DNA from: Cercophora sp. LCS_1
Lineage: Eukaryota; Ascomycota; Sordariomycetes; Sordariales; Lasiosphaeriaceae
DNA length: 64,000 nt
Assembly: GCA_036250225.1 (NCBI GenBank)
Contig: JAPZLL010000061.1
Span: forward strand, 103,657 to 167,656
Reading direction: 5' to 3'
A program made the position numbers and the translations under genes. Positions 45,208 to 56,061 of this stretch are shown here, one piece after another; the first letter of the stretch is position 1; each line of letters opens with the position of its first letter. A model generated the notes under the pieces. The model ran no database searches. It saw nothing but the letters and a program-made list of their open reading frames with translations, and was not told the origin of the DNA.

Positions 45208-46470
45208 ATGGGGCAAATCATCAGTGAACCCTCGAACGCAATGGCCAAGAGGTCCAAGCCCAAAATCAAGCATAAAAATCCCGGAAAGGCGCCCAAGAAA
45301 GAACGCGACGTTTTTTGGAGCAGGGCTTTTTCCATTTCCTTCATAAACACAATCGAGGCCGCTGCGGCCGGGGCAAACCACCTGTCCAACGCATACAATA
45401 CCTTTCAGACCGGACGCGTTGAACGAGACGAGATGCGGCTCAATGGAGACGCCATGCGTAGCGTCGTCCCCGATGTCAAGACATGCCTTCAGAGTCTCGC
45501 AACATACATCGACAGACGCAACGTTCTCGAGCTGTTCCAGGCATTCCTGTCGAGCGCCAACTTTATCATTTACTGGGTTAATGTGCTGCAGGGTGAAAAG
45601 GCCGAGAAAGAGATTGGCAAGCTGATCCACGGAGAGCTTGAGGCCCGCACCGGACTGAAGGCGCCTCGCAGGTTCGCCAGGCAGGTTATCATGACCATGC
45701 GGCACCAGATGGAGTCGGCCCGGCCGGGCGAGACTTGCCTCGTTTTCCTCTACCACCCCGACACAGACTGGCACGGCGAGTTCTTCGACGCCGTGAAGCA
45801 AAACCCCCTGCCGAACAACTTCCTCGGCATGTCGGAGAACCTCGACGCCCTCGTCACCTGGATGCTCTTCGTCAGGCAGCGGCTCCCTAAGAAGCTGGTC
45901 AGGGCGAGATTCCATCTGGTCATCCCCGCTTATCGGCCCATGTTGGTCAAGGAGCCCCTCATCTTCCCCGAGGCGCTTTACCCGCTAACCATCACCGGGC
46001 TTGTCCACAACTCCAAGCCTTTGGTGTGGTTCGACCTGCCGACCGTTCGTGATGATGTCAACCCTCAGCTTCTCGAGTTGCATCACATTGGCAATCTTTC
46101 TTGCCCCCCCAGCCAGTGGCAGCGGCCTGTTGCGGCCACGGCGGGAGTCGTCACGGGAGGGGCCGGCATCGCTGTTGCTGCTGTAGCCACTGTGGCGGCT
46201 GCTTCGTTTATAGGGCCTCTAGCGGGCGTTATTTGGCTTGGTGGTGGCGGGGCCGCGATAGCTGGGGGCGACGCTGTCAGCGACCAAGTCGCCCGGATGT
46301 TTGATTCACCTGCTCCGAGAGTCCTCGGCTGGGGCGCGGAGCGGGCGGGAGTTGATCGGGAGGCGGATGAGATGAATAACTTCAATATCGAACCGGGAAC
46401 ACGGAGGGTGTCGAGGAATTCACGACATATCGGTCGCGGAAACGGTGATCGGCGGAGACGAGCTTCATAA
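45208..46470 (+). CDS. Predicted N-myristoylated glycine-zipper protein, unknown function
   Basis: A 420-residue intronless protein of no family I recognise. It starts MGQIIS, a textbook N-myristoylation signal (Gly2, Ser6), next to a Lys/Arg-rich stretch (residues 15-33) that would strengthen membrane binding. The middle 250 residues are a mixed alpha/beta region with a long predicted helix (VLELFQAFLSSANFIIYWV). Residues about 312-360 are a Gly/Ala-rich hydrophobic segment with repeated G-x3-G spacing (GVVTGGAGIAVAAVATVA, then FIGPLAGVIWLGGGG), a glycine zipper able to insert in or cross a membrane. The tail is Arg-rich. The start codon lies in a strong context (AACC-ATG-G). Located between a mobile-element insertion and an ankyrin scrap. 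A membrane-acting role is inference. Confidence 0.75.
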   Translation: MGQIISEPSNAMAKRSKPKIKHKNPGKAPKKERDVFWSRAFSISFINTIEAAAAGANHLSNAYNTFQTGRVERDEMRLNGDAMRSVVPDVKTCLQSLATYIDRRNVLELFQAFLSSANFIIYWVNVLQGEKAEKEIGKLIHGELEARTGLKAPRRFARQVIMTMRHQMESARPGETCLVFLYHPDTDWHGEFFDAVKQNPLPNNFLGMSENLDALVTWMLFVRQRLPKKLVRARFHLVIPAYRPMLVKEPLIFPEALYPLTITGLVHNSKPLVWFDLPTVRDDVNPQLLELHHIGNLSCPPSQWQRPVAATAGVVTGGAGIAVAAVATVAAASFIGPLAGVIWLGGGGAAIAGGDAVSDQVARMFDSPAPRVLGWGAERAGVDREADEMNNFNIEPGTRRVSRNSRHIGRGNGDRRRRAS

Positions 46471-46895
46471 GCGACAAACTAGCTCTCGATGCTTCCTCTA
46501 GCTCTCTTCCTCCTCTCTTTCGTTTGATGGGAATTTTTGCCTGGGTTGCGACAGATCGTTTCTACTGAGGGAAGTACCACTGGCGGAGAGCTGAAGAGAA
46601 GCGTGGTGTCTTATTAGCAGCCAATACCTACGTACTTGGTAGTAACTTGGGTGAGATCGATGATTCAGGTGCTCGGGCGGGATTTTTGCTGAGTGATGCC
46701 AAAAATGCATCAGGGCAGTTGTTAAAAATAGTTTACTGACGGAAACCCACCCCCCGGAGAAGAGACGCACGCAAGATACTCGCCAACAGTCTTCTTTTGT
46801 AAGTCGGTGGCTCACACAGTGTTTCTGGTTCCAGAGTGTGCAATACAGTGCAATAAAACCAAAGTTGATCAAATACCGAACAACCTGAATGCGAG
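46471..46895. other. 3' flank of the glycine-zipper gene
   Basis: No frame of note; mildly AT-rich. It leads into the ankyrin fragment. Confidence 0.35.
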
Positions 46896-47003
46896 GAGTG
46901 CAAAGCTGCGGTCAGAAGGGGTTATCTCGAGGCTGTCAATGCTCTCTTAGCGGCTGGGGCTTCGCCTGAGGCTTGGACTCCCGATCACCCAGGAGATGGC
47001 TAA
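46896..47003 (+). pseudogene. Orphan ankyrin-repeat fragment
   Basis: Thirty-five codons reading as one ankyrin unit (AVRRGYLEAVNALLAAGASP), matching the helix-turn-helix consensus, then TAA. No start codon, no second repeat on either side. It is the scrap of a larger ankyrin protein, a class often linked to NACHT or HET genes in fungi. Confidence 0.6.
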
Positions 47004-48484
47004 AGCTCCCTTGACAACTGAGATCTTGATTCCGGCACGAGATTCGCCGCACAGAACAGCACTGGACCATGTAGTGAAAGGTCGCGTAGAATAATCCCCA
47101 CGATGAAAGTTGCCTGCCACTAACCGTCGACGATGAGTTTATTATCTCCGTGCTCGAAAGCCAAATTAAAGGTAATGGACTCAGTTCAAGGTTCCATTGG
47201 AAGTCGGGATTGTGGGCAGGGATTGTGCTCCAATGGAGGGGACCGTGGCCCCGGCATTTACTATGCTTAGGTCGCGTCGCTTCACCTCTCCTGAGGTGAA
47301 GCGACATGTTCCTATCGTCAGATAGTTTCGCGCCCCACTGGGCTACGGGGCGCTTCCCTCCTCCCCGTCGGCTACTTCTAAGTGGCACTGAAGTTGTCGT
47401 TGCCTCCTCCGGTCCCGGTTCTCTTTTATCCACCATCTTTCACTGACTCCAAGCTCAGCAGAGTTAATAAACGCAAGTTGGCCGCTGCAAGCGCACCTGC
47501 TAAATATGCATTGTTTCCTAACGTTTCAGGGCATTGATGGCTATAACTCAACGACTTTGTTTCTTCATGGATGACTGTTGAGCACACAAGAGATACTTAA
47601 CAGCAGACCACAGGAAACACATCGAAACCGCAATGCAAGCGGCTAGTTGTTTGTGTAGGCGTCAACTATGAGATTCCGGCGCGAGGCCGTATACGCGCCC
47701 GGCCTGGTACTCGAAGGAGACTATTGAAGTTTCAATCATCAAGGGTGTCCAGCTGTTGGGGCTCGAATATTTCGATGTTTCAACAGGCCAATCATAGTAC
47801 TATCCATCGCGTTATAATGGTCGGCACCGGCTCAAGGGAGCTCTAGTGCGTGGACTCGGGACCAAGGGGCAGGATCAAGGGCAGACGCAACGGGGCTGGG
47901 AGTCATGGGGCCTAAGGACACCCGGCCAGCGGTTAGTTATCTTGAAGCGTCGCTCGGCTTCCCTTCACCACGAGGTAGCGGGTTCTTTAGCGCGAGCTGC
48001 CCGTTCAGCAGCACCACGTTACCGAATAGCCTTAAGCTAGGTTCTAGTGTGAGTAACCAGCTTACCGCTAGTAATACACGACCGGGCTCGGCACTTCAAG
48101 AAACGCGGATACCCAGCACGAAGCTTAAACGCCGCCAGAAATACTATCGCCATCAGGAAGTACTTCAAGGAAAGTCATGGGTAATCGGTCATCGATACCT
48201 ATAAAATCGAGAATAATAACGTTATCCTCAGTAATATAACTCTACAGCCCTCTCTAAATTTTTACTGGTACTGTAATATTTTCCTTACATTGGCCGTTCT
48301 CGAAGAAAGACGCATTACCAGCAGCTTCTACAATAATACTTTTCGCCGCGGAACTAGTAGCTATAATTATAGGCATAAGCTTTTATAACGGCATCTCTAA
48401 CTATTCCTTAGTTTCTCTCTAAATATTTTCCAATAGATATTGGCTTTAATCTAGCCGCCGCTTCTTTATCCTACTTATTCGCTG
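47004..48484. other. Decayed, partly AT-rich DNA
   Basis: No intact gene. From about 48180 to 48480 the sequence is strongly AT-rich with many TA dinucleotides (TATAATTATAGG, CTAAATATTTTCC), the look of old repeat DNA altered by C-to-T mutation. On the minus strand short protein-like pieces can be read between stops but I cannot identify them. Confidence 0.5.
47276..47305. repeat. Perfect 13-bp inverted repeat (hairpin)
   Basis: GTCGCTTCACCTC and its exact reverse complement flank a TCCT loop. It is a very stable hairpin outside any gene. Confidence 0.92.
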
Positions 48485-48890
48485 CACGGGTCCTAACAGG
48501 CCTATAGTATAGCACCTGTACAGGCTTGTTACAGTGGGCTCGTACTGTAACGTGGGCTGTAGAAGCGGTTCGGTAGGTGGGAGGCACGCGCCGTTTGCCG
48601 GTACAATAACAGAGCTTAGTTGTAATGTAGTCGCATGCCTCAAGAGGGCTGGAAGCCATGGAGGGTATGCGGCCGCTCCTCGGAAGGGCCCTGAGTACCC
48701 TGAGGGCTCAGGGCGCTCCTGCGGAGCGCTCGGAGTGGTCGAAGCATTCGGAGCGGCCAGGCAAAGGCTTGAGCGGTCGGGATGCGTGGAGCGATCGGAG
48801 CATTCCGAGTGGCTTGCAGTCACAGCTCGGGCGATAGCACAAGAGTGTGGGACTCGAGTGCTGCAAGCAATAGTATTATAGTCTGAAGAG
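48485..48890. other. GC-rich island with repeated GAGCGRTCGG-like motifs
   Basis: Sharp GC-rich block inside AT-rich DNA. It holds a GCGCTCC-TGC-GGAGCGC hairpin (48713-48729) and at least four variants of GGAGYGRTCG between 48729 and 48800. Open frames cross it on both strands without protein features. Confidence 0.5.
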
Positions 48891-48922
48891 TCAGAGCTTC
48901 CCACGAAGTGGGAGGCTCTGAC
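48890..48922. repeat. 15-bp near-perfect hairpin
   Basis: GTCAGAGCTTCCCAC and GTGGGAGGCTCTGAC pair with one mismatch across a GAA loop. It lies at the right edge of the GC island. Confidence 0.88.
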
Positions 48923-48969
48923 CCTTATGGGTGGAGCAGTGCACGTGCGCTGTGGTGCGCGTGACACTA

Positions 48970-49110
48970 GCTAAGGATATGTATTAGTATATTACATGTA
49001 CTGGTATACTGTGAGACATCCTATCGGTGTTAGTATATCATTTACCATCCCAAACTCCAAGTTAGGATATCGTGTACCATCCCAAGGCATATACTGGTAT
49101 ATTCTGGGCT
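48970..49110. repeat. Short interspersed AT-rich repeats
   Basis: TTAGTATAT, ACTGGTATA and ACCATCCCAA each occur at least twice in about 140 bp (for example ACCATCCCAA near 49045 and 49077). A degenerate tandem array, origin unknown. Confidence 0.6.
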
Positions 49111-50126
49111 AAAATCTAGGACAGTGGTCCAGGATTCCAGCCATTAAGATACTGTCGCCTTTTAGCAGTTTCAAACCGCCGTCCCAAATTTAGGTCTTAA
49201 CTTGCTCGTCTTTGTTATGCTTACAAATTACGCGTCGTTTGATTTCTATCGATGGGAAAGTTTAGCCCGGGACTGAAAAGGGCCTCTGAGGCTGTGCGGC
49301 GGTGGTGTACGAGATCACCCCAGCTCAGGGAAGAAGCAGGGAGAGCTCAGGGCAAATCAGCCACAGCTCTCAGGATTGCGAACGAAAAAGGAAATTTCGT
49401 GTACCCAGATTCGTCGCATGAAACCAGGCTGTTTCTCGGCATCGTACCGCTGTGGGGCCGATCGCGTGCCAGCCCCGATGCACTGGGATCGGACCCGATC
49501 ACGAGATCGCAACAGCCGCATCAGGATCTTGAAATGCGCTGGGGTTGGATCGCGGCATATTTAGAGATAAGATCTGGCACGGTTGGCGTTGGCACTGCCA
49601 TATTACAAATACAACGCCGTCATTTCCCTGACTTGACTAAGATCGTAGCAATGATGCCTCAGCCGCCGAAACATCACATCGCTCGCCCACAACTTCAACA
49701 AGACGCCGAAAATGCCACCTGGATATATGAACGCAGCATTCGCCATTTACTTGTTTCCCGATGCCCACGCAGTTGTCGATCGGAGAACGGCGATGGTCGC
49801 GAGCAGTCACATCCTTTTGGGTGAGGACGTGGGGACCGAAACCATTCCCAACGGGGTTGCAGAAGATCAGGGGACTTGAGTAGAATTCGTCTTGGTGAAA
49901 GAGTTTGGAGCACCTAACACGCCGATGAACACAAAAGTGATCGGAGTTACTGCTGAGCGGCGAGGGACGCGAATATAACAGCATTGATTCAAAAGTCCAA
50001 CCATGTGGACGACCAAGCGAGTCCTAGTTGAGAATAAAGTGAAAGAGAGAGCGGGTTCTCCAGCCTAGAACTACAAGCCTGCGCGTTGCAACAATGACAT
50101 GGACATGTCAAGATCACAGTCTCGAC
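49111..50126. other. Region without a supported gene
   Basis: A 190-codon plus frame at 49252-49824 has an ATG but no domain, and its Arg/Ser/Pro composition looks accidental. No other feature. Confidence 0.4.
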
Positions 50127-50696
50127 TCACGGCGTGTACATGATTCTCACACCCTTGCCAGTGCCCTGTATCCACTTCACATCGATGTTGTCACCCACCC
50201 CAACGAATTCGAACCCTTCAACTGTTCCTGCAACCGGGCAAGGTGACTGAGGGCTGGTGAGGTAATTGCCAAAGGTCATGATCTACGTCGCCTTCCCACC
50301 AGCAACAGGAATCTCCAAACGTCCGAGATGTCCCTTTCTGAAGTTCGATGTCGATGGACACTTGTCAACAGGCTCTGGCTGGGTGAAGGCATCGACCTGT
50401 CGGCCCCAAACTGGAACGGGCGGCGACACAAACTCGATCCAGCAGAACCTGGCTACCGGATATTTGAAGGTAAGCATGGATGAGAGGTCACGTCCACCAG
50501 ACGATGTGGACTTGAAGACGCGCAACCTAGGAGGGCTGCATGTATTGATGGGACGGAAGAAGTCATGCAGCGCTGTGGCGTAAGGGAGACGCTCCGACGT
50601 GGCTGCGTTGATGGGGTGTTGGACGCCGCCATCAGTTTGGCGTGCAAGCGCTCCAAGCATAAGAAAGCCTACGGAGAGAAATTCGGTCTTCATCAT
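50127..50696 (-). pseudogene. Small secreted But2-like protein with one premature TAG
   Basis: A single frame of 190 codons begins with a signal peptide (MMKTEFLSVGFLMLGALA) and contains the But2 C-terminal-like pattern: CWIEFVSPPVPVWG, EPVDKCPSTSNFRKGHLGRL, GGKAT, then FGNYLTSPQSPCPVAGTVEG, FEFVGVGDNIDVKWIQGTG and a TGA at 50127. The only break is TAG at 50283-50285, exactly where relatives have Trp (..ATW..). No consensus intron spans it. The remaining 51 codons after the stop are well kept, so the lesion looks recent. The role of fungal secreted But2-like proteins is poorly defined. A strain with TGG at this site would have an intact 189-residue protein. Confidence 0.65.
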
Positions 50697-51515
50697 GGCG
50701 TGGACTTTGAGTCGTTTGGATGGCGCACGTAAAATTGGATCGCCTTGAAGTACAAAGGGATGGGGTGAATCGGGGAGGTGGCTTGCCCATGGCAAAAGGG
50801 CAGACGGACACGGATTTATAGCATTTGGCCCCATAGGACCCGGACAAGACATCTCAACGGGCCCAGACTCGGATCAGGAGATCATCAGCTCGCCACATTG
50901 CCGTGAAAGCGGTAACACAACATGATGCGGCTGTTGGAGGTGTGGTTGACTCTTACTGACCTTCCTTGGGCGGTCGACAATTGAGGTATTATCTAAGTAG
51001 GTACCTACAATTCTAGGGTTTCGGGCAGCCGGGGCTAACGGGTTGAAGGTATTGTCACGACGACTGCGTCCAAATATTTAGCATGAAACCCCCTCCAAAT
51101 GAAAACGGCCAGCTCAAATGAACAGAGCGTTGGAGGTTGTAAAAGTATGGTCTAGTCTGCTGTCTGGCATCTCCTCATATGGCGCGGTCGTTGACCGGAA
51201 ATGACCGAGGGATGCGTGAAAAAGTGAGGGGAACTGTATCCTGCCGGAGATATCGCAAGCTCCCGGAGCATGAAGCCGATCAATTGGATGAGGCGAGCCG
51301 CGCCCGCCAGCATCGCAGCAGCCAACCGGAGTGGCCAGTGATGGCGGGCCTCTCCGTGGTCCGCTAACGCTGCCACTCAGAAGACAAGAGCACGCTCACG
51401 AAGTCATCGCGAATGTATTGTCACCTCACAGCACGGCAAACCATTTCTCACTCTTAGCTGGGCTCGCCTGGACCTTGACGACGTTACAGTGCAGTTTCAG
51501 CTATCTATAGGATGT
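50697..51515. other. Intergenic region
   Basis: Upstream of the But2-like relic and downstream of the SDR-NmrA gene (both minus). No supported feature. Confidence 0.4.
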
Positions 51516-53427
51516 CTAGAACAAATGCTTCAAGCCCTCGATTGTGCCCCTGAATCCAACAACTTCATTCTCATCGATGCCAAGCTCGGCTGGACTGATG
51601 AACTCATCAGTGACCTCCCACGGGTCGCAAAGCTCACCGTACTTGAACTGTAGCGAAAGCTCGGCTGCTGCAGGCCCCCAAAGACGAGTCCAGGCTTCGG
51701 CAGTCGTCTCAATGAAGACGCCCTTCTTGCCAGTGATTTCAGACCAGACATCTATCATTTGCTGGAACGTCCACCTCTCCAGCGCGACATTGGCGTATTT
51801 GCGGTATGCCTTGTGTCCAGTCGCCAGAACTTGCCGCACCCAAACGCCAGGGTTGACGGTCATATCGCCCGAGAGAAGAATCTTGGCGTCGGGCTTGGTG
51901 GGCAGAGTTTGGATCCACTGCCCGTTGCCAGGGTACTCGATGGGCTTGAGGAGAGGGAAGAAAGCCAGGTTCTGTGGGTAATAGCCGAAGTACAGGTACG
52001 TCGTGATGGCTGCGAGTTCGGGAAGCTCGGACTTGATGCGGGCATCGACGCGGGCCTTGTAATCCATGTGGGGGACACACAGCTTGCCTTGTGTGGCGAT
52101 CTTTCCGCTGGGTGTTGTCGACCAGATGTAGTGCTCGACGGTATAGGTAGCGGCGGCAGCACGAGCAATCTTTATGCCCTGTTCTTCCTCGATGGCGCCG
52201 GCTTCATCCTGCGTCTTGCCCTGGAACAAGTGCTCCCACCAGTTGGTGACGGCGAAGACGGCATTCACACCGTCAAACGCCTTGAGCAAGCTAGCCTCAT
52301 CGTCAAAGCTCGCCTCGACGACCTCGATCCCCTCAGCAGCAAGCTTCTGGGCCGCCTCGCTTCCAGCATTTCGGGTGATGGCGCGAACTTTCCAACCGGG
52401 GACTTTCTTCATGACGTTCACAACACCACCGCCCTGAGCGCCTGTAGCACCCGTCACAGCGATGATTTTGCCGCCAACTCGAGGCGGCGCTGGCATGGCG
52501 TCGGGAAGTCCGCTCTTCTCGCCGTGCACCATCTCAAACCAGGGTTCATAGACCTTTTCGGTGCGACGCGCAAAGGCGCCGCTCTTGTAGGGTGGGCGCT
52601 CCCACTCGACCAGACGATTATGGGCTGTCTCGACGAGTTCGCCGGTGCGCTCATCATCATCAAGGAACAACTCGTAAGCCGACAGGAGCGTGTCCCGCTC
52701 AACCATGTGCTCGGGTCGGAACGCGACGCTGAATCCGGGCATGGCCGGGGTGTCTACACCACCTGGCACGACACAGTTGAGGGTGATGTTGGACTTGAGA
52801 CGGAGGATGGGGCCCATGGTCCTGACCCAGTGGTGCGCGGCGGCTTTGGCACCGCAGTACTCGGGGAAGGTTGCACACGGGTAGATTCCGATCAAGCTAC
52901 CGGTGACGATGATCTTGCCGCCTGGCTGCGGTGCGTTGAAGCGCATAAAGTGCTGTGCCAGCGTGGTGCCATAGATGACGCCCTTGAAGTCGATGTCGGT
53001 GCATGTCGTGTTTGGCTCGGGTGGGATGTCAGTGATGGGCGCATGGCGACGTCCAAAGTTGTGCTTGGAGTCCTGGTCGATGGTACCTGCGTTGGCAACC
53101 AAAACGTCGATGCGACCCCATTTGTTCCACACAGTCTGGAAGAGCTCGGCTTGGGACTGGTAGGACGAGACGTCGCTCCGGACGAAGATGGCGGTCTCTC
53201 CCGACGCGTCAATTGCCGAGGCGACGGCTTGGCCTTGGTCCTGGCGACGACCGGTCACGGCGACACGGTATCCTCGCTGATGGAGACGTTCAGCAACCCA
53301 TGACCCGATGCCACTCTATCGCAATCATTGTCAGTTCTGCCAAAGGCAATTTGGTGGGAGACGGGCGACAAACCGTGGCGCCGGTCACAATGGCGACTTT
53401 TTTCTGATCGACGGCGACGGAACCCAT
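51516..53427 (-). CDS. SDR-NmrA fusion oxidoreductase
   Basis: A predicted 617-residue protein in two exons (53427-53374 and 53315-51516; 58-nt intron). The splice rebuilds the SDR cofactor motif VTGATSGIGSW. Residues 1-260 are a classical short-chain dehydrogenase: NAG (VLVANAG), catalytic Ser in VTGSLIGIYP (about 158) and YCGAK (Tyr171, Lys175). After a linker, residues about 300-600 start a second Rossmann fold of the NmrA/atypical SDR type (VTGATGAQGGGVV, 305-317), with NmrA-like segments VFAVTNWWEH and VEHYIWSTTP. NmrA proteins sense NAD(P) and regulate nitrogen genes or act as reductases. The two parts sit in one uninterrupted 600-codon exon, so this is a true fusion unless the assembly is wrong. 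The substrate is unknown. Confidence 0.9.
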
Positions 53428-54898
53428 GGTGTTGGTGAGGATGACGAGGGATTCTTGGGAGTGATGCACAGAGATTCTGAACCAAGGGACTGGAAATTGG
53501 GCACACGGCACTTATCAGGACCGCAATCCGTCTCTCATCCATGACCAAGGGGTTGGGATGTGGGGGTCGGCCCCCTGGCGAGGACTGCCGAGTTGGTATC
53601 TGGAGCCCCGGGCTGCATGCAGTAGTTCGCAGGCAATATTGTGTGGCGTCAACCGTGGGCGGTTACAAAATTGCGGTGTGGACTGAGATATGATGCCATG
53701 ACATGTATCTGTGGGGCACGAATGCCCAGAATCTCCTCATGCAGCAAGCTTTCTGTATCCAAGGTGCCATCGCTTAGGGCATGCAGTGTGTGCCATTTCC
53801 GGGCTAGGGGATTCTCGCTGGCCCCTGAAACGCCGACAAGTGTGCGTGTGGGTCAAGACGGCAGCCTGCTAAAAAGAGAGAGAGAAAAAGGGCTCAAACC
53901 GTTTGAGGTCTGTCGTTAGGACCTTTCCGACCCGGGAAGTTTGTTCCATACGATGCGATAGTGGCGAGTTGTCAATGCCGGCTGTTGCAGGGGCGAGAAC
54001 AATGTGACGAAGTCAGCACTCAGAGAGAATAGAGGGGCAAACCCGAGCTGACCAGAGGGACAGGGGTTGGTAGTTGATATGATACATTGTTGCCCAACGG
54101 GAGCTGATCGAAGAAAAACAGCTGTTGAAAGTGGCCTGTCATGAGACAGTGAGAAGAATTTGAGATATGACTGCTTATGTCCTTGGATGAGACTGAGAAT
54201 ATCAAAGATCTCGAAAGGGCATGGGCTCACGGTGATCGTGGCTCAGTGAGAGGAAGTGTCTGTGGACAGCCCGCATCGGTAAGCACTTCTTATCATCAAT
54301 TGTACTTTAAGTCGCAATGACTCGGGTTGAAGCATTGGGACTCAAAGATCGTGCCGACACAAGCATGCCCAGATTGTGTCGTCGTGATCACGGCTGTCGG
54401 GGGGTAAACCAGATGAGTGGGGGTGGCTTGGCATTGCGCATTGCTTGTGTAAAACAAGTGCTTTCGGGGGTCCGCGGGCTTATTTGGCGCCAACGATGAG
54501 ACGACGAAGCTAAGACTGGTCGTCGATTGAGCTTAGAGTCACAGATCCGCAAACGCAGTCTGTTGTCCAGGAAGCCAGCACAGCCAACTCGCCCGTGGCG
54601 TCCCAGCCGGTGCAGTGGCGCAGCCCGCATGACAGGTTGCCCGACGAGTGGTGCGGGATGAATCATAATGAATTCTCGCCAGCCGCGGCCGAGACCAACG
54701 CGTCACGTGCAACTTCAATCGCATGATGACAACAATGGTCAGCGTATATGAGGAGACAAATCCGCCGAATCGACTGAAGACAAAATATCAATCAAGGGAG
54801 CCCCAGTGAGACGCTAGAATTTCCTGGAGCACACAACTCTACATCCGCGATCTTTTTTTTCAAGCACATCACAGTTCAAGTCATCAACAGAAGCCCGC
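53428..54898. other. 1.5-kb intergenic region
   Basis: Divergent interval between the SDR-NmrA and Rei1-like genes. No coding region or repeat supported; the frame at 53916-54230 (minus) has no motif. Confidence 0.4.
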
Positions 54899-56061
54899 AT
54901 GCCACCAGACACACTGCCAGCTCAAAACATGGCATCTTCGTCCGGCCTGGAGTCGCTTCCAAAGCGATGCGGAGCATGCGATGTTTCATTCGAGAGTGAC
55001 AATGCCCGAAGAGTTCACTCAAAAACCTCGTGGCAGTGCGTTTTCCAGTCACACCGTCCAATGCATGGCTTGCCTGACATTTTTGCAGCGTCGAAAACAT
55101 CCGACGTCGTGTGGCAGGATTGCCACCAACGGACGCGGCAACGGCTGGCAAACCGACGGTCCCGACAACGGAGAGGCGAGCGAAACGGAGAAGTCGCTAT
55201 CCCGAGACATCAACAGACGACGACACAGAGACAGAAAGCATCTCAGATGAAGATGGTACCGTCGAAGCAGTGGCATTCGTCAAGGAGCAGTGTCTGTTTT
55301 GCAACCAAATCTCCTGCTCCTTTGACGAAAACATGCAGCACATGCAAAAATGCCACGGGCTATTCATCGCCAAACGAGACCGACTTGTTGTCAGCATTGA
55401 GGCTCTGGTCGAGTACCTGCATCTCGTCATCTTTGCGTACCACGAGTGCCTGTGGTGCCATTCTCGGCGGAGCACGGTTGAAGCAACCCAACAGCACATG
55501 GTTGGCAAAGGTCATTGCAGACTGGATGTGCACAAGGTCGATTCAGAGTACAGAGACTTTTTCGATTTGGCGACCACGGGCAGCGATGGTGCTGACGTCC
55601 CCATTTCCCAGCCTGTTGGTTCTGACGCTGAGGTGTCGTTGACCTTGCCGTCGGGGCGAATTGTTGGAGGACGAAGTTCTCGGAGAGGCCAGGGGGCTGG
55701 GCGGCAAAGTCAGTCACCCAGAGTGAAGGCCAACAAAGAGTTGCAGCGACTGGACGGCGGGCTGGGAGGGGTTTTTGACCCTGTCGACCCTGGAAGCGAT
55801 CGTCATCTTGTCGGACAACAACAGAAAGGCGCTGATGGTTTGGCGCTGCAGCAGTTAAGAGCGGGTGACAGAGCCACGATGATGCAGCTGGCCCCGTCCG
55901 AATACAGAGCCGTCATCGCGACCCAGAGGAAGGAGCAAGGGAACGCACAGCGAGCTGAGTTGAGGCGCGAGGCAAGGGTTCACATGCAGGGAAATAAAAC
56001 GCTGATGGAGCATTTCATCAGCGACATTCCCGCCCGGAGGTTGAGATACAGTTGGTGTTGA
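54899..56061 (+). CDS. Rei1/ZNF622-like C2H2 zinc-finger protein
   Basis: A predicted 369-residue protein in two exons (54899-55035, 55089-56061; 53-nt intron, GTGCGT donor). Splicing joins ..SKTSW to HVENIRRRVAGLPP, the hallmark junction of Rei1 proteins (finger His followed by Lys/Arg-rich and AGLPP). Finger 1 is Cys24, Cys27, His40, His46. A second, CLFCNQ...MQHMQKCH (Cys114, Cys117, His130, His135), is followed by LVVSIEALVEYLH and a third, CLWCHSRRSTVEATQQHM with GHC. Rei1 acts in the cytosol in late 60S maturation, recycling the Arx1/Alb1 export factors. This copy is divergent and shorter than yeast Rei1 at its C-terminus (which ends RRLRYSWC), so it may be a second, specialised paralogue. 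Confidence 0.85.

Noticed and set aside
49252..49824. 190-codon frame as a gene
   Set aside because: No domain, unusual Arg/Ser/Pro composition, and it lies in decayed DNA.
51759..53303. A 514-codon plus-strand frame
   Set aside because: It is the exact antisense of the SDR-NmrA coding exon; the minus strand has clear catalytic motifs and the plus frame has none.
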